Shown here one piece after another: positions 16,212 through 25,908 of a DNA stretch of 64,000 nucleotides. Origin of the DNA: CAZLMG01 sp964560765 (GTDB taxonomy: Bacteria > Bdellovibrionota_B > Oligoflexia > Oligoflexales > CAZLMG01); assembly GCA_964560765.1 (NCBI GenBank), contig CAZLMG010000001.1:1-64000 (forward strand), read 5' to 3'. Within the stretch, counting starts at the first letter, position 1, and every line of letters begins with the position of its first letter. The position numbers and the translations under genes are program-made. The notes below the pieces were generated by a model. The model did no database searches and had not been told where the DNA came from. It was given only the letters and a program-made list of their open reading frames with translations.

Positions 16212-17105
16212 ATGAGCCTCGGCAATCACCTAGAAAAGATCGCCTACTTCCAAACCGTCTGCGAAGCAGGGACCTTTCGCAAGGCATCGCAACTATTACG
16301 TTTATCCCAGTCCAGCCTGAGTGTGGCGGTCACCAAGCTAGAGTCGAGTGTTGGCCGACCACTGTTGATTCGGACAAAACGCGGTGTCCGCCCAACCACC
16401 GAGGGCGAGCTGATGCTGAAATTCGCTCGCGACCTCCGCGTCAGAATGTCGGACCTTTCCGCCAAGATCAACGCGCCTGCTGGATCTGTCGCCGGTCAAT
16501 TGCGGTTAGGTGCCTACGACAGCATCGCGATTTACTTGCTGCCTCAGATCGTGCGGCATCTGCAAAAGCAGTTTCCCCATGTCGTGCTTACGGTCGCCAT
16601 TGGCTCCAGCCTGCAACTTATGGAAAAGATTTCGGCGGGGGACATCGATATCGCCATCGCTGTCGATCCACCGAACTCCGAGAGAAATCGAACTTTTGAA
16701 CTCTATCGCGACAAGTTCAGCTGCTTCGCCACACGAGATGTTTTACAGCGAGGAGATAAGTTCTCAAAACCAGTCGCCGACTATCTCATCGGCATGTTTT
16801 CGGCGCGCGTGACGCAGCGGAAAACCTTGGCAGATTTGCTGAATAAGCAGCTTCGTGATGACTCGAAAATCCTGAGCGTTGAAAGTTTCGAAATCGCCAA
16901 GTCACTGGCTTTGCAGGGCCTAGGAGTTGCCGTACTGCCACACCGAGTGGCCGAATTCGGCGGAACAGGTAAACAGCTTCACAAGATCAAAAGTCTGCCT
17001 TGTGAATTTGGCTCGCACCGCATTTGCCTCATTCTCAACGGCGATGACGAGTCACAGAACAGCCTGATCAAAGCCGTAGGTCACGAAATTCGCAAGCTAG
17101 TTTGA
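16212..17105 (+). CDS. LysR-family transcriptional regulator
   Basis: 297 residues from the ATG at 16212, the usual LysR length; the frame is open further upstream into the peroxidase gene but those residues are not LysR-like. The winged HTH covers residues 5-65 ('TFRKASQLLRLSQSSLSVAV' and 'KLESSVGRPLLIRTKRGVRP'), followed by a periplasmic-binding-protein-like effector domain ('GQLRLGAYDSIAIYLLP' near 95, 'SLALQGLGVAVLPHRVAEFG' near 237). It is divergent from the cytochrome c peroxidase with a T-N11-A palindrome between them, the classical LysR arrangement. The effector may be peroxide-related or metabolic and cannot be read from sequence. Confidence 0.92.
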   Translation: MSLGNHLEKIAYFQTVCEAGTFRKASQLLRLSQSSLSVAVTKLESSVGRPLLIRTKRGVRPTTEGELMLKFARDLRVRMSDLSAKINAPAGSVAGQLRLGAYDSIAIYLLPQIVRHLQKQFPHVVLTVAIGSSLQLMEKISAGDIDIAIAVDPPNSERNRTFELYRDKFSCFATRDVLQRGDKFSKPVADYLIGMFSARVTQRKTLADLLNKQLRDDSKILSVESFEIAKSLALQGLGVAVLPHRVAEFGGTGKQLHKIKSLPCEFGSHRICLILNGDDESQNSLIKAVGHEIRKLV

Positions 17106-17122
17106 ACCCCAGTACTCGCCGG

Positions 17123-17752
17123 TCAATTCATCCGCTGATAGACGAATGGTCTGTCGACCTGAATACTGCCATCTGCATAGCGGGCGACATATAGGGTATC
17201 GCCGTCCACTTTGATGGTGCTCTTACGACTCTCGCCTTTTGCTCGCTTCGGCTCGCTGCTTGTATCATACGACAGCCCAGAAACATCGACCTCTCGTCCT
17301 ACCGCCCATTGTTCCATGCCAAACTGGCGACGCTGTGAAAACGCCCGCGCCACAACTTCCTGATGCACAATGACTCGAGTCCCATCGGCAACAAAGTCAT
17401 AAGTCGTCCAACCTTCCAAATCCGCAGTTGCCTTCGCACTGGCGTTGCGATTCGGCTCGCGATAGGTTACGCGACGCCGCGCCTCGTCACAATTTGGGCC
17501 ATCAAATCGCGCCCAGACAAAGGTAAAGGAGTTGGACTGAAACTCAACCCACTCACGGAATGTACTGTCTATTCCGGAGTCCTTCTCGCAGGCCGTGGCA
17601 AATTTAGCATCGCGCAGACCAACAAGTCCGAATGTCGAGCGAGAATCATTGCCACGAGGCGCACCGTCATTGCGCTCATCGCTCTCGGAGTTACAGGCTA
17701 GAGGAAACATAAAAAATAATGGCAGCAACATTGCGCCTACTTTGCGAGACAT
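17123..17752 (-). CDS. Lipoprotein of unknown function
   Basis: 209 residues with a signal peptide ending 'FMFPLAC' (acceptable lipobox, Cys at 20). The mature part is beta-rich, with alternating strands such as 'SFTFVWARFDGPNC' and 'TIKVDGDTLYVARYADGS' and a cysteine pair (CEK..., ...NCDE). It looks like a small barrel of lipocalin-like type, but that is only an impression. A GGGAGGGGGCC element precedes the ATG. It lies 88 bases after the haem lipoprotein gene on the same strand and may be co-transcribed. It ends 17 bases from the convergent LysR gene. Confidence 0.78.
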   Translation of the reverse strand: MSRKVGAMLLPLFFMFPLACNSESDERNDGAPRGNDSRSTFGLVGLRDAKFATACEKDSGIDSTFREWVEFQSNSFTFVWARFDGPNCDEARRRVTYREPNRNASAKATADLEGWTTYDFVADGTRVIVHQEVVARAFSQRRQFGMEQWAVGREVDVSGLSYDTSSEPKRAKGESRKSTIKVDGDTLYVARYADGSIQVDRPFVYQRMN

Positions 17753-17840
17753 CGGCCCCCTCCCAGGTTTAGGTAATGACTGCGGAAGGGGTTATTATCG
17801 CAATTTTCAGGGCGAAACAATGGGGCTTTTTCATGGCGCC

Positions 17841-19841
17841 TTAGCGCGCGATACTACAAGAAACCGTCTGCTGGCATCGATAGCGGCTCAGCCCTCGGAT
17901 GCTTTGCTCGCACTTCGCAAGCGCCTTGGTTGCGACGCGCAATTTATTTTGCTCGAGCTCTGGTGCCGATAGGGAGGCGGCCACATCTTCTCGGACATCG
18001 ATAGTGTCAGCTAACACCGCATTCGAGTTCCGATCAAAGATTTGAGCCGAGCACAAGATGACTTGCTTACCACCAGCGTTGGCGGGGGTGCCTGGTTTTT
18101 GCGTTCCTGGCAGACCAATTGACGGCGGCGCCGAGTTTCCGCCCGAATTCTCTGCATAGGCAACAGTTCCAATTCTTTTGAAGTGCTGCCGAAAGACGTC
18201 TCGTTGCACGATACCGCCCGTGGTCAGAATGTTCCCCATCGCCGCAAACAAGGTGGCGTCGTTGCGAATAATGCGGCGCAGCTCGTCCGGGTTAATGCCG
18301 ACCTCGCCCGCCGCCTTCTCCAGAAACAGATTCGCCTCAAAGTGCCGTACGACATTGTGCACCGGGTCGGGCGCATTGGGGTTGATGCCCAACTTTTGCA
18401 GAGTTGCCATAAAGTTGTCACGGTCTAACTTCTGCAAGCGCGTCACTTCATCTGGCTTGTATAGCCTCGCTAATGCGGCCAAGTCGATGTTCGGCGCGAC
18501 GCCCCCTGCACGAAACTTGCTGAGTACCTGATCCTCTTGGAAAATGATCCCTTGCGAGTGGCAACGCATGCAGGAGCGCCCGTTGATCACTTTGCCATCT
18601 CTCTGCGCCGGATCTTTGACGATGTCCGTCGCATCCACACGCGGAATGTTTCGACTCCGCCCATCGGTCAGCATGTAACCATGCAGTCCGTTGGGCAGGG
18701 TGAAAATGATCTCGCCACCATCGTGCTCAAAGGAGTTGCTAAACGCTTCCCGTGGCCCCAGAGGAAATTGGAAAAGATTCTGGCGATCGATATTGCTGCC
18801 AAAGTCGTAGCTAATCCAAAATGCACCGTTGCCCAAAGGATACGGATGCCGGTCAATCATGCGGTTGTTGGACGAAACTCCAGAGCCGTTGAATCCCGCC
18901 CGCACAACATCGCCCCGCTGCAAGGCCTGCGCAATGGAGTATCCGGGGCCGAAGAGTTGCTGTACCAGAGCATCCACCGTAGCCGGTATCCCCAGCAACT
19001 GATCATAAAGTGGGGGTACTGATGCCACCACGATCAGCCAGTCGCCGCGCATAACCGGACCCTGATCTCCTAACTCTTTGCGCAGGCGCTCAGCTGCTTC
19101 TGATGGCAGATAGATCTCGTAGTCATCTCGTTGCTTCAGGCTGGACCAATGAGCTGCGGTCAATCCAAAGTCGCGCAAATCGGTGCGAAACAGGGTCAAG
19201 TTGGAACCCGCTACCGGTGCGATGGACGCCAGCGGTTGTCGCGAGATGCTATTTAGAAACTTAACCAAAGCGTCACGATGCACCTGAACTTCAGCTGCAT
19301 CATACACGGGTTTGCCATCAGCGAATCGGGCATTAGCGATATGGGCATTGGAAACATAGCGGGTAAAGGCACGGTCGCGCCCATGAACAAGAGTCAGGTC
19401 CGCCAACATCAGTTGATACTGATCTTCGAAGCTAAGGAGGGCCACTTGCGGCACACTAGCATTCACCTCTTTACGCCCCAGGGCCACGATCCAATCATTG
19501 ATGGCCTGCTTTTCTGCGGCGCTCAAGGGATCAGCCGCACTGGCTGGTGGCATCTCGTTGCTATTGATGCGCGCCGCCAATTTCGATTGGGCGACGTTGC
19601 CTGGCACCACCAGCCCACGCGCCGCGAGCACATCGACTTGATCGACGAAGTCGAAGCCGCCTTCATCTGCACCATTGGCATGGCAATCACCACAGCGTGC
19701 CGTCAATATTTCTCCGGCCCGCTGCGCTAGAGCCGCAACCTCGGCCGTATCGGCGTGCAGCTCGGCGCGGGGATCGAGTTGCCGAAGGCGACAAGCGCTG
19801 GTGACATGCAATATGGCGATTAAGACAAATAAGTAGCGCAC
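17841..19841 (-). CDS. Haem-binding lipoprotein (c-type cytochrome, planctomycete-like)
   Basis: 666 residues from the GTG at 19841, which has CAGGGGG five bases upstream; an in-frame TTG at 19868 is weaker. The signal ends 'LHVTSAC', a probable lipobox. A haem motif CGDCH occurs at about 50-54 in a region ending 'NEMPPASAADPLSAAEK', which is the planctomycete-type cytochrome C domain layout, and a second, CMRCH, is near 421. The C-terminal 100 residues carry several cysteines and a Pro/Gly linker and form a separate domain. It probably hangs from a membrane and transfers electrons to or from an unknown partner. Not linked to a recognisable oxidase here. Confidence 0.85.
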   Translation of the reverse strand: MRYLFVLIAILHVTSACRLRQLDPRAELHADTAEVAALAQRAGEILTARCGDCHANGADEGGFDFVDQVDVLAARGLVVPGNVAQSKLAARINSNEMPPASAADPLSAAEKQAINDWIVALGRKEVNASVPQVALLSFEDQYQLMLADLTLVHGRDRAFTRYVSNAHIANARFADGKPVYDAAEVQVHRDALVKFLNSISRQPLASIAPVAGSNLTLFRTDLRDFGLTAAHWSSLKQRDDYEIYLPSEAAERLRKELGDQGPVMRGDWLIVVASVPPLYDQLLGIPATVDALVQQLFGPGYSIAQALQRGDVVRAGFNGSGVSSNNRMIDRHPYPLGNGAFWISYDFGSNIDRQNLFQFPLGPREAFSNSFEHDGGEIIFTLPNGLHGYMLTDGRSRNIPRVDATDIVKDPAQRDGKVINGRSCMRCHSQGIIFQEDQVLSKFRAGGVAPNIDLAALARLYKPDEVTRLQKLDRDNFMATLQKLGINPNAPDPVHNVVRHFEANLFLEKAAGEVGINPDELRRIIRNDATLFAAMGNILTTGGIVQRDVFRQHFKRIGTVAYAENSGGNSAPPSIGLPGTQKPGTPANAGGKQVILCSAQIFDRNSNAVLADTIDVREDVAASLSAPELEQNKLRVATKALAKCEQSIRGLSRYRCQQTVSCSIAR

Positions 19842-20119
19842 AGCGGCCCCCTGCCCGAGTGAGGTCAACGATCTGAGGCAGCAAGCAGCAATTTGGGGAC
19901 CAAGCGGGAACGGTGAAGCGCTGGGTAAGTTTCATCAAGGACGTGCAGGCGTTGCCGAGGTGCAGCGGAGCGCCAAACTTTCTGCCAGCTGTCCAATGGG
20001 ACTCATGGGAAACGGCGCTGAGAACCTAACGCAGAAGTAGGACTGTGTTTTCTACGAACGCGTCCTGCCAATAGGGACGATTTCGTGTGCGAGGGGGAGC
20101 TCAGGAGTTGTCGGTTGGT

Positions 20120-20755
20120 TCAATTAGCAAAGATTTGCGTTCCATAGTAAGCGTTACCAATCTTGAAAACGCCGGCTCCCAGCCATGTATAACTGCCTAA
20201 CATGTTGCGCCGATGTCCAAAACTGCCAGCCCACATATCGACAAACCTCTGCGCAACATCTTCTGCGGAATTCGCTCCGCCGCCAAAGTACGCGACGTTC
20301 TCCGCCAGGAAGCTCATGGACTCGAGGTCAGAAAATGTCGTGCGATAGAGATCTGAACGCTGCTGGGGAAATCCAGCATGACTTAAAGATCCGCGCTCGG
20401 CTTGCTGTCGAGACCAATCACGCGCCACATACGAGAGCGCTGCATGATGCTTCAGAGGGGATGATGTTGGTCGCAGCTCATTAGTCAAGCGCACGATGGC
20501 GGCCTCGACCTCGCAGGTAAACGTATCGGCGCCGATACATTCTGCCTTCGTGTCGAAGGCTGTAGCATTTTCGGCGGAGTTATCGACTGGGTTTCGCGAG
20601 GCTGTGGCATCCGCGTTCGTCGCTTTTCTGGATGTCTGCGCGCTCATTTGCTGTGCTGTTACTCGATCCGCGCTCTGATTCGCATCCGAATCGTCACCGC
20701 ACCCCACCGTGACCAACGCAAGCACAATCTGCATGGAAAGCCTGAATCGAATCAC
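20120..20755 (-). CDS. CAP-domain (SCP/PR-1-like) lipoprotein
   Basis: 211 residues from a GTG with GGAGG five bases upstream. The signal ends 'ALVTVGC'; a Ser/Thr/Ala-rich linker (about 20-70) leads into a CAP domain (about 75-211). Seen: 'AAIVRLTNELR', 'ARDWSRQQAERGSLSHAGF' with the conserved His, 'FLAENVAYFGGG' with the conserved Glu, 'MWAGSFGHRRNML' with the second His, and 'WLGAGVFKIGNAYYGTQIF'. These are the CAP cavity residues. Bacterial CAP lipoproteins are extracytoplasmic; roles from sterol or lipid binding to envelope interactions have been proposed. Transcribed between the LamG lipoprotein and the haem lipoprotein on the same strand. Confidence 0.9.
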   Translation of the reverse strand: MIRFRLSMQIVLALVTVGCGDDSDANQSADRVTAQQMSAQTSRKATNADATASRNPVDNSAENATAFDTKAECIGADTFTCEVEAAIVRLTNELRPTSSPLKHHAALSYVARDWSRQQAERGSLSHAGFPQQRSDLYRTTFSDLESMSFLAENVAYFGGGANSAEDVAQRFVDMWAGSFGHRRNMLGSYTWLGAGVFKIGNAYYGTQIFAN

Positions 20756-20925
20756 GACGTCCTCCAGAAAAACGCGACGCCTCCAGCTGCCTATCGCGCT
20801 ATGAAGTTATCGGACGACGTCCTGCCTTGTTGCATCGTGGCTAAAACCCACGGAAACCACCTCGAAAATTGGCCTGTATTGCAGGATGCTTGCTTGGTGA
20901 TAGGGAGGACCGAAGTGATTTCGCG

Positions 20926-22539
20926 TCAGCGAGGGCGCTGATTTTCGTAGATCAAGGCGATCTCCTCTTCGGAGAGTGCGCGCTCCCAAACGCTTAACTC
21001 ATCGATGTCGCCCTTGAAGGTCTCACCAGCCAAAGTAAAGTCCGGAGTCGAACCGAACCTTAGGGAGTAGATGCTCTCAGTTGCCCCTGAGTTTGCGGAA
21101 TTTTGAAGCACACCATCGAGATAGATTCGACGATGACTTCCATTCCACGTGATAGCAATCATATACCAGGTATCAATGTCGAGAAAACCACCAGAGCCAA
21201 GAGGCGCCGTAAGGGCTGATGTCGAGGAATGAAACGTATAGCGAAATTCGTCTCCGTAAACAAAAATCACCTCAAGAGCGGCAATCGAAGGATCTCCGAA
21301 TCTAGCGCCGCCAAAAAATACCCAGTTTGGCTGCGACGAGTTTGGTCGAAACCAGCCAGTGATTGCGCCCTGATTCGTCGAGTAGTTTGGTACGTTTGTC
21401 GAACTGATATACTCGAGAGCGCCGGCTCCAAGAAAGGCTCCGCCAATGAGTCCAGAGCTCGTCGCTAAATTGCCCGCATTTGGCTTGCTAATCTGAAAAA
21501 TGTTCGCTGTTGCAGCGGCGTCCTCCAAGACGTCACCATTGGCCATACTTGCATCGTTCAAATGCAGCAGATGCGTCACGCCCGTCATGTCGATCCATGG
21601 ATTGGCGGCACCCGGATCGGGAAACTCGCGCGGTAACCCAGCCAACGCCGCCGCGTCAAATGCCATGGTGGTGATTCCTGGCGAGAACGGATGGCCTTCC
21701 TGCATGGCACACAGGCGAAAGCCATACGACAGTTCTGGATCAAGTCCGGTAACAACGGCACTGGTGTCGGCACCGATCTTGTCGCTGGGCTGCACGTACC
21801 AAGTCGCGCAATCGGGGGGAATTCCCCCTGGCCGGTAAGCTAACTGATAAGAGACACCCGGCGTCGCACTGGCGGTCCAGGTCGCCGTCGCGTCGATACC
21901 GTCGGCGCTGCGAACGACGTTCAACTGTCCAGCATCTCCCGGCGCCGGAGCGCGAACAAAGCCCGGGGGTCCCGACTCTGCATCCGTCAAGCAAACAACC
22001 GCGAAATTGCTGGCACCCACTTTGGCACTGATGGTGAATGTAACAAAGTCGCCGGCATCGGCTTGCGATAGATCGGCGCTATCGACATAGACTTTGTCCG
22101 AACCAAGGCCCGCAACCAAGTCGGGAAGCTCCAGAATCATCGCCACTGCCGCACACGCGTCGACGTCCGCTTTCTCCGCATAAACCCGCAAACGACTGCC
22201 ACCCTTCGGCTGGACATCGTCGCCATTCGCCAAGGTCATGGACGTCGCTGCCGCTTGATTCAGCGCATTGTCAATCACCCAAGCGGTTTCTGGCTTGGCA
22301 TAGCGAATGGCAATCGTTCCCGACGCCGCATCAAACACACCGGTCGGTACAAAGATATTGGCGCGCCCATCCGGCGTCTCGGCAAGGAACCCAGGAATAT
22401 CCTCGTCCGAGTGGGTCGGGCGTTTCTTGGACGTAGGCGAGGAGCCGCTTTCGGCGCTTTGCGCTCCCGGCTTTGTACAGCCAAAAAGTATCGCGAAGCT
22501 CGCGACCAGAGCACCCATTTTTCTGCGAAAGCAGGCCAT
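20926..22539 (-). CDS. Lipoprotein with PGFL box, fibronectin-like and LamG domains
   Basis: 537 residues. Lipobox 'AILFGC' (Cys21), then a low-complexity linker and 'DEDIPGFLAE' with PGFL at 49-52, shared with three other lipoproteins in this window. A fibronectin-III-like domain occupies roughly 215-300 ('ATATWTASATPGVSYQLAYR', 'TGLDPELSYGFRLC'). A LamG/concanavalin-like domain fills about 340-537 ('GAITGWFRPNSS', 'WYMIAITWNGSHRRIYLDG', 'GDIDELSVWERALSEEEI'). The LamG end motif is complete, so the gene is intact. Such domains bind sugars or proteins at the surface. SD GGGGGAG is four bases before the ATG. The divergent neighbour is another PGYL lipoprotein, 96 bases away. Confidence 0.9.
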   Translation of the reverse strand: MACFRRKMGALVASFAILFGCTKPGAQSAESGSSPTSKKRPTHSDEDIPGFLAETPDGRANIFVPTGVFDAASGTIAIRYAKPETAWVIDNALNQAAATSMTLANGDDVQPKGGSRLRVYAEKADVDACAAVAMILELPDLVAGLGSDKVYVDSADLSQADAGDFVTFTISAKVGASNFAVVCLTDAESGPPGFVRAPAPGDAGQLNVVRSADGIDATATWTASATPGVSYQLAYRPGGIPPDCATWYVQPSDKIGADTSAVVTGLDPELSYGFRLCAMQEGHPFSPGITTMAFDAAALAGLPREFPDPGAANPWIDMTGVTHLLHLNDASMANGDVLEDAAATANIFQISKPNAGNLATSSGLIGGAFLGAGALEYISSTNVPNYSTNQGAITGWFRPNSSQPNWVFFGGARFGDPSIAALEVIFVYGDEFRYTFHSSTSALTAPLGSGGFLDIDTWYMIAITWNGSHRRIYLDGVLQNSANSGATESIYSLRFGSTPDFTLAGETFKGDIDELSVWERALSEEEIALIYENQRPR

Positions 22540-22635
22540 TTCACTCCCCCTTTTCCCTCCTATCGGAGATTCGGCCCAGAAGTTAAAGAATTCGGCTTAC
22601 TGGGCCGAAAAGACTGGGAAAGGGGGCATGGCATC

Positions 22636-24534
22636 GTGCAAGCATTCAGTCGCAGTTTTCGGCTTACCCTGTTGACGCTGATCTTGGCGTTCACTGTGAG
22701 TCACTGCACGCGCGCCAAGAGCAACGGCGAGGCACGACCCGGTTCAACTGGCAGCGAGACCCTACCAGGCTACTTGCGCGATCGACAGCCCATCACTGTA
22801 GCTGCTGGTGGTGTATTGACGGTCAAAGGCGCCACCGCACGCTTTGACGCGGGCAGCTTCGGGGCAGACAAAGTTGGTGACCTACGGGTCCTCAGTCAGC
22901 CTTCTATCTCTCTTGAGCAAGCGTATGTCGTTGGTTCGCCTTTGCGCCTTCAAGTTGAAAATGCGGACGGCGGTCTGGCTCCGGCCGCGGAGCTGCAGCG
23001 CCCTTGGCAATTGACGATGACTGCAAGTGGCATCACCAATCGAGAAAAACTCTTTATCTTGGTCATTGAAAATCCTGGTGCCACCGATGAGTCCATCTCC
23101 TTGGTGCGGAACACATCATTCTCAGTTACCGGCGCTGGTGGCGAGATCACCATCGCTTGGCAAACCCGTCGCATCAATGTCGATATCATCTTGTTCGAAG
23201 GCGAGCCGCCAGCGAACGTTACCGAAGGCGTCAGTATCACGCTCATTTCTCCGGCGCGAGGATCGTCAGCGGGTGGCACTGAGTTGACGATTCAAGGTAC
23301 GGCATTGACAGCAGAGCTTTCGATTACCATCGATGGAGCCGCATGCATCGGTGCCGTTGTGCATACCAGTAGTCGCATGACCTGCACGACACCAGCGCAT
23401 GCACCTGGCCCCGTCATTATCGTCATTTCACAAGTCGGTGCGATACTTGCCAGCTCGAACTACTCCTACGTTGCCAGCGGGTCATCTTTCCTTCTGAACT
23501 CCACGGGCGCACCGCAAGGGCGATACTACCATCGGGCCGTGTGGACAGGTTCGAAGATGATCGTGCACGGAGGCAGCTGCTCAGCCGACGAAGTGTGTAC
23601 TAGCATGGGCATTTACGATCCAGCTATGGACACATGGCAAGAGGGTGTTGCGGCTACACCGGCAAGTATCGGAGCCCGCGACCATGCTGCCGTCTGGACG
23701 GGCAGCCAGCTATTAGTGTGGGGAGGTGCGACTGTTGAAAACGAATGGACCAATGCCGGAGCCCTATACGACCCGGCAACCAACAGCTGGACCACCATCT
23801 CAAACGTCGATGCCCCCGTTTGGCGACAAGGATACACTTCGGTCTGGACAGGAACACATCTCGTCATCTGGGGTGGTCGAGATGCATTTACGTCGCCCAC
23901 TTCCTACAACACCGGAGCCATGTACTCACCCGCTACCGATACTTGGACGGCCATGACTCTGAATGGCGCGCCAGGCGGCGTTTATGGCCCTGTCGCCGCC
24001 TGGACAGGAGATCGAGTGCTCATTGGTGGCGGACTTGGTGGCGGCAACGCAGGACAGACGACCGTCAAGTTTTTCGATCCGACCACGAACAGTTGGACGC
24101 CAGGGGCGAATTTTCCAAGCCCCATCTCCCAGGCACCCGCCGGCATGATTGACGGGAAGATATGGGTATGGAGCCGCGGCGGTACTGGTGACAATGACAG
24201 CATCGTGACTTGGAATCCAGTTTCACCTGCCAGCTGGAGCACCTTTGAAGCCCCCGGCCAGCGTAACGCCTTCGCCCATGCTGTCGTGGGCAACAAACTC
24301 TTCGTGGCTGGTGGAATCAACTCGTCGCACAATGAGGCGTACGGAACACTATTGCAATTTAACTCTATAGGTGGAGGTTGGTCGAATCTCGGTACTCCAC
24401 AAGCATCGCTGGACCCCCTCACATCAGCGGCTGCGATCAGTACCGGTGGCGAATTTATCGTCTGGGGCGGCACCGAGGACATTTACGATTCAGACGCGGG
24501 CATCATTCAAAGCGGATATATTTACATTCCCTAA
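22636..24534 (+). CDS. Lipoprotein with PGYL box, IPT/TIG domain and Kelch-type propeller
   Basis: 632 residues from the GTG at 22636, with AGGGGG nine bases upstream; the frame is open far upstream but only this start gives a signal peptide. The signal ends 'FTVSHC' (Cys24). PGYL lies at 44-47 in 'SETLPGYLRDR'. Residues 60-195 are an unrecognised beta-rich region. An IPT/TIG immunoglobulin-like domain spans about 199-279 ('SPARGSSAGGTELTIQG'). From about 296 there are Kelch-like blades, each with a GG pair followed by a 'YDPATNSW' or 'YSPATDTW' element, five or six in all, which make a propeller. Probably a surface adhesion or scaffolding lipoprotein. Confidence 0.9.
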   Translation: MQAFSRSFRLTLLTLILAFTVSHCTRAKSNGEARPGSTGSETLPGYLRDRQPITVAAGGVLTVKGATARFDAGSFGADKVGDLRVLSQPSISLEQAYVVGSPLRLQVENADGGLAPAAELQRPWQLTMTASGITNREKLFILVIENPGATDESISLVRNTSFSVTGAGGEITIAWQTRRINVDIILFEGEPPANVTEGVSITLISPARGSSAGGTELTIQGTALTAELSITIDGAACIGAVVHTSSRMTCTTPAHAPGPVIIVISQVGAILASSNYSYVASGSSFLLNSTGAPQGRYYHRAVWTGSKMIVHGGSCSADEVCTSMGIYDPAMDTWQEGVAATPASIGARDHAAVWTGSQLLVWGGATVENEWTNAGALYDPATNSWTTISNVDAPVWRQGYTSVWTGTHLVIWGGRDAFTSPTSYNTGAMYSPATDTWTAMTLNGAPGGVYGPVAAWTGDRVLIGGGLGGGNAGQTTVKFFDPTTNSWTPGANFPSPISQAPAGMIDGKIWVWSRGGTGDNDSIVTWNPVSPASWSTFEAPGQRNAFAHAVVGNKLFVAGGINSSHNEAYGTLLQFNSIGGGWSNLGTPQASLDPLTSAAAISTGGEFIVWGGTEDIYDSDAGIIQSGYIYIP

Positions 24535-24575
24535 GCGTTCCAAGGAATTGATGCAAGAAGAGGCTCCGTCCCAAC

Positions 24576-24752
24576 ATGCGCACTTCGCTCTTTCACTTTT
24601 TCATCCTGCTAGCGCTTGCCAGTTGCGGCGATGTTTCCGAACACTTTGCTGATCATGAAGATGCATCGAACTCTGATACTGGCGGCTCCACGGAAAGCTC
24701 CGCCCCTACACCGGTGAAAGGCGTCAGCAATCCCCCCCCCAGCTGCGACTAG
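24576..24752 (+). CDS. Small lipoprotein, 58 residues
   Basis: A short gene after the Kelch lipoprotein. The translation starts 'MRTSLFHFFILLALASCGDV', a compact signal with an ideal lipobox LASC (Cys17). The mature part of about 42 residues is acidic and Ser/Thr/Pro-rich and ends 'NPPPSCD'. A run of nine C bases (24732..24740) encodes the three prolines near the end. An AGAAGAGG element lies 12 bases before the ATG, a rather long spacing. The lead gene ends 41 bases upstream, so the two may be co-transcribed. It ends one base before the stop of the convergent outer-membrane gene. No family recognised. Confidence 0.7.
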   Translation: MRTSLFHFFILLALASCGDVSEHFADHEDASNSDTGGSTESSAPTPVKGVSNPPPSCD

Positions 24753-24753
24753 G

Positions 24754-25473
24754 CTAGAAGGCTCCGCCGCCACCGACAATGAACGTCTGCTCGCCCGCCA
24801 GAATCGTTTCCGCCCTTAGGGTGAAACCATTGAGATCTATCAGGGCACCTAAGCGTAGGCTGAATTTTTCGTCGCGGTCAAAATCCGCATCAGCATTCAC
24901 AGCCAGAGTGCCACTTGTAACCGTCGCTTCGAATTCACCCTTGCTACTGATGATGATGTCCGCGCCTGCATAGGGACGAAACTTGTTATTCACCGCGTGG
25001 GCAAAGATGGCGCCGATATGGACGTCGGTGATGCTGACTTCCGCTTCGATGCGGGCGATGCCGATTTTTTCTTCCAAATCTTCGGACCAGATATTCATCA
25101 TCAAATAAGGTACGACCTGTGACGCCGAGCCCACCTCGAAGCGACCTTGCACGCCACCGCCTACCAGCAAGCCACTGCCTTCGTAATCATACGGCCCTGA
25201 ATCGATCTCTGAATCGACGATCATGCCCAATTGCGCAAAGACCGCCAGACTGGAGCCAAATCCGTGGCTCACCGCGCCACCAAAGATCGTTCGCTCTGAA
25301 TCCGGATCACTTCTGCCGCTGTCATACTCAATCTCTGATATGGCAAGTCCAAGGGAGTAGCGCAACGCTCCCGTACTGAAGTGATTGCCCGCCGGCATGG
25401 CAAACGACAGCGACCGCGCTTCGATAGAAACGATACAACTTACGGCCAGTGCGAAGAGATGGAAAAGGTGCAT
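24754..25473 (-). CDS. Outer-membrane beta-barrel protein
   Basis: 239 residues from the ATG at 25473 (GAGG 10 bases upstream); an upstream extension of 18 codons is possible but spoils the signal peptide. The signal ends near 'VSIEARS'. The mature chain alternates hydrophobic and polar residues in strands with glycine-rich turns, for example 'LRYSLGLAISEIEYD', 'SGLLVGGGVQGRFEV' and 'FSLRLGALIDLNGFTLRAE', and it ends in Phe ('FIVGGGGAF'), the usual outer-membrane barrel signal for BAM. About eight strands can be counted. It could be an OmpA-like or OmpW-like small barrel; no specific family is recognised. Confidence 0.8.
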   Translation of the reverse strand: MHLFHLFALAVSCIVSIEARSLSFAMPAGNHFSTGALRYSLGLAISEIEYDSGRSDPDSERTIFGGAVSHGFGSSLAVFAQLGMIVDSEIDSGPYDYEGSGLLVGGGVQGRFEVGSASQVVPYLMMNIWSEDLEEKIGIARIEAEVSITDVHIGAIFAHAVNNKFRPYAGADIIISSKGEFEATVTSGTLAVNADADFDRDEKFSLRLGALIDLNGFTLRAETILAGEQTFIVGGGGAF

Positions 25474-25908
25474 GAAACTCAATCCTCGAGTCGTTTGGGA
25501 TGACTTCAGTGATGCCATAGCGGCCACTGGCAGTCATCCTGTAATGCTCCAAAAACGCCACGCGTACTGTGATATTCAACCCGGTTGAAAGAACTTCATG
25601 GAGCCGTCACCGCACAAACACCCACAACGTAAGCTACTGGACTTAAAAGGTTATCTGCGAATCCTACAGTAGGACATGCAATCCCAGCATCGCAAGGCAG
25701 CCATAACACGCTGTAATTGCATTGATAATAAGGGCCCCCATCTCCGGACATGAAAACCTTTGGCAGGGGCCGACCGCCAACACTTCGATACAACTAATTG
25801 TATTTATTAATTTATCTTCGTCTGAGCAGATTGGTAACCATCCTGCATTTTGCTTAAGACATCAGCACCCAATTCATGCGGTGAACCTGCGCCAGAGTGG
25901 AGCCACTT
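25474..25908. other. Gene-free divergent promoter region
   Basis: 435 bases between divergent genes. ATACAA (25788..25793) and TTGTAT (25798..25803) form a 6-4-6 inverted repeat followed by an AT-rich run, about 105 bases before the start at 25909, a plausible promoter or operator. A 65-codon minus-strand frame at 25596..25793 is not supported by an SD or by codon bias. Confidence 0.4.

Noticed and set aside
25596..25793. 65-codon minus-strand frame with several cysteines
   Set aside because: No SD and no bias in codon use; could be chance or a decayed fragment.
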